Source of the DNA: Spirochaetales bacterium
GTDB lineage: Bacteria > Spirochaetota > Spirochaetia > DSM-27196 > PWMO01
DNA: 6,331 nt
NCBI GenBank assembly: GCA_007123465.1
Contig: SKLB01000004.1
Coordinates: 1 to 6,331 of the forward strand
Direction of reading: 5' to 3'
A model generated the notes under the pieces. The model was not told where the DNA came from and made no database searches. It saw only the letters and a program-made list of their open reading frames with translations. Each line of letters starts with the position of its first letter. Position 1 is the stretch's first letter. Of the stretch, positions 5,284-6,331 are shown piece after piece. The translations under genes and the position numbers were made by a program.

Positions 5284-6213
5284 TCAGTAATCAATCAGAC
5301 CTTGCTCGCGCAAGAAGGCAAGCGCAACGTTTTCGGGTTCCTCTTCGTCGATATCGACGCGCTGATTGAGGCCCGCCAGGGTTTCGCCGTCGAGCAGCGT
5401 CGAGATCTCTTCGATCAAGCCTGACAGTTCAGGATAGGCCTGTACGATTTCCATACGAACTACCGGTGCCGGGTTGTAGACCGGGAAGTACTGCTTGTCG
5501 TCCTCCAGAGTGACAAAATCGAATGCCGGAATGCGGCCATCAGTGCCGAATCCGACTGCAGCGTCCACCTGTCCTTCGCGCAGCGCGCCGTAGGTCAACC
5601 CGGTGGTCATGAAACGTACCCCGTCAGGATCAAACTCGAAGCCGTACAGTTCCTCGAGTCCTCGGATGCCGTCCTGGCGTTCGTAGAACTCGTCGTTAGT
5701 TCCAAAAGAAATTGCTTCGGGGTTCTGGTTGATGTAGTCGGCAAGGTCCGAGATAGTCTCGAGGCCCAGCTGATCAGCGTCCTCCTGGCGCATCATTATG
5801 ACGTACGTGTTGTTGGCCGGTGCGTAGTCGAGCCAGGTTACGTTGTTGTTCTCTTCATCCCAGGCCTTTACCAGTTCAAAGGCTTCATCAGGATCGCCAA
5901 CCGGATCGTGTTCCATCAGCGTCAACAGCGTGGTGCCGGTGTACTCCCAGTACATGTCGACCTGGCCCGCGTGCAGGGCCGGCCGAATGACATCCGATTC
6001 GCCGAGGCCGGTTCGGTCTTCCACCGGATAGCCTTCGGCGCGCAGGATTTCAAGCAGCATATTGCCGAGAATCAGCTGCTCGGTCCACGCTTTGGACGCC
6101 ACGGTAATCGTTGGACCTTCGCGGGTGACCTCGGCAGTGCCTCCGGCACTGGCCGCCGCGGCCGCGAGCAGCAGAAGTGCCGCGATTGTCAGCAGTAGTT
6201 TGTTAGTTCTCAT
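5284..6213 (-). CDS. Periplasmic substrate-binding protein of an OpuC/ProX-type glycine betaine/choline ABC transporter
   Basis: A 309-residue OpuAC-fold (PF04069-type) protein that captures quaternary amine osmolytes and delivers them to the membrane permease. Residues 1-23 form a signal peptide (basic MRTNK, a hydrophobic core, and an ASA cleavage site at 21-23). No lipobox cysteine follows, so it should be a soluble periplasmic protein rather than a lipoprotein. Family motifs: TITVASKAWTEQLILGNML (35-53), TGLGESDVIRPALHAGQVDMYWEYTGT (68-94), ANNTYVIMMR (133-142) and EGQVDAAVGFGTDGRI (213-228). WEYTGT replaces the commoner PEYTGT. The mature protein is strongly acidic, for example DIDEEEPE at 287-294, which fits life with salt. 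GGAGG lies six bases before the ATG. The permease gene ends 25 bases upstream and a terminator follows, so this is the last gene of the operon. The exact ligand (betaine, choline or carnitine) cannot be told. Confidence 0.93.
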   Translation of the reverse strand: MRTNKLLLTIAALLLLAAAAASAGGTAEVTREGPTITVASKAWTEQLILGNMLLEILRAEGYPVEDRTGLGESDVIRPALHAGQVDMYWEYTGTTLLTLMEHDPVGDPDEAFELVKAWDEENNNVTWLDYAPANNTYVIMMRQEDADQLGLETISDLADYINQNPEAISFGTNDEFYERQDGIRGLEELYGFEFDPDGVRFMTTGLTYGALREGQVDAAVGFGTDGRIPAFDFVTLEDDKQYFPVYNPAPVVRMEIVQAYPELSGLIEEISTLLDGETLAGLNQRVDIDEEEPENVALAFLREQGLIDY

Positions 6214-6219
6214 AAAAGA

Positions 6220-6224
6220 CCTCC
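6220..6224 (-). promoter_or_regulatory. Ribosome binding site of the substrate-binding protein
   Basis: GGAGG on the minus strand, six bases before the ATG at 6213, within the 25-base gap after the permease stop codon. Confidence 0.8.
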
Positions 6225-6238
6225 ATTTGTGTGTGGCT

Positions 6239-6331
6239 TCACCCCGAAAACCTGGCAGATATCCAGCGGTGAATCAGGCCAATGACCTGGTCAATCAAAA
6301 TTGCGAGCGCTGCAGTCATCAGCGATCCCGC
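6239..6331 (-). CDS. ABC transporter permease of the osmoprotectant system, C-terminal 30 residues only
   Basis: The open frame enters from the right edge and ends at TGA (6241-6239). The visible peptide begins AGSLMTAALAILIDQVIGLI and continues HRWISARFSG. ProW/OpuB-type permeases usually end in this way, with a small-residue entry (AG..) leading into a last hydrophobic helix and then a basic cytoplasmic tail. Position supports the call: it lies 25 bases upstream of the matching binding protein on the same strand. The piece is too short for a subfamily name. It was too short to stand out as an open frame and was found by reading the frame upstream of the binding protein. Confidence 0.75.
   Translation of the reverse strand, partial: AGSLMTAALAILIDQVIGLIHRWISARFSG

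Overview
This is a GC-rich bacterial window (roughly 58% G+C by eye). Every convincing gene lies on the minus strand, so transcription runs from high to low coordinates. The combination of a stand-alone CheW, a short-form CstA, an OpuC/ProX-type osmolyte transporter with a very acidic binding protein, and a conserved 600-residue protein I recall from spirochaetes and Bacteroidetes suggests a free-living, motile, possibly salt-exposed bacterium. A marine or saline spirochaete fits best. This assignment is an inference without a 16S or marker gene.

Layout in transcription order. (1) 6331-5284: the last codons of an ABC permease, then its glycine betaine/choline-type substrate-binding protein. 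A perfect 11-bp GC hairpin followed by four T's (5241-5271) ends this osmoprotectant operon. (2) 5130-2255: a two-gene unit. The first gene encodes a 605-residue conserved protein that looks to me like a divergent nitronate-monooxygenase/FabK/PfaD-type FMN TIM barrel with a cysteine-rich C-terminal part. Eight bases after its stop comes srkA, a stress-response kinase of the aminoglycoside-phosphotransferase fold. (3) 2262-1690: a single cheW with a textbook sigma70 promoter whose -35 box overlaps the srkA stop codon. (4) 1667-710: a 90-residue MIP18/DUF59 protein (iron-sulfur assembly family) and, three bases later, a 213-residue membrane-anchored protein of unknown function. The promoter is so close to the start codon that the mRNA would be almost leaderless. 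(5) 655-1: the first 192 codons of a CstA-family peptide/pyruvate transporter with its own TTGACA promoter and strong ribosome binding site. The gene runs off the left edge.

The window therefore holds five short transcription units on one strand, dealing with osmolyte uptake, stress physiology, chemotaxis, metal-cluster maintenance and nutrient uptake. The least ordinary part is the 605-residue flavoprotein-like gene coupled to the SrkA kinase. The MIP18 plus membrane-protein pair is second. I found no tRNA, rRNA, CRISPR array, insertion sequence or phage gene, and no gene-free stretch longer than about 150 bases.
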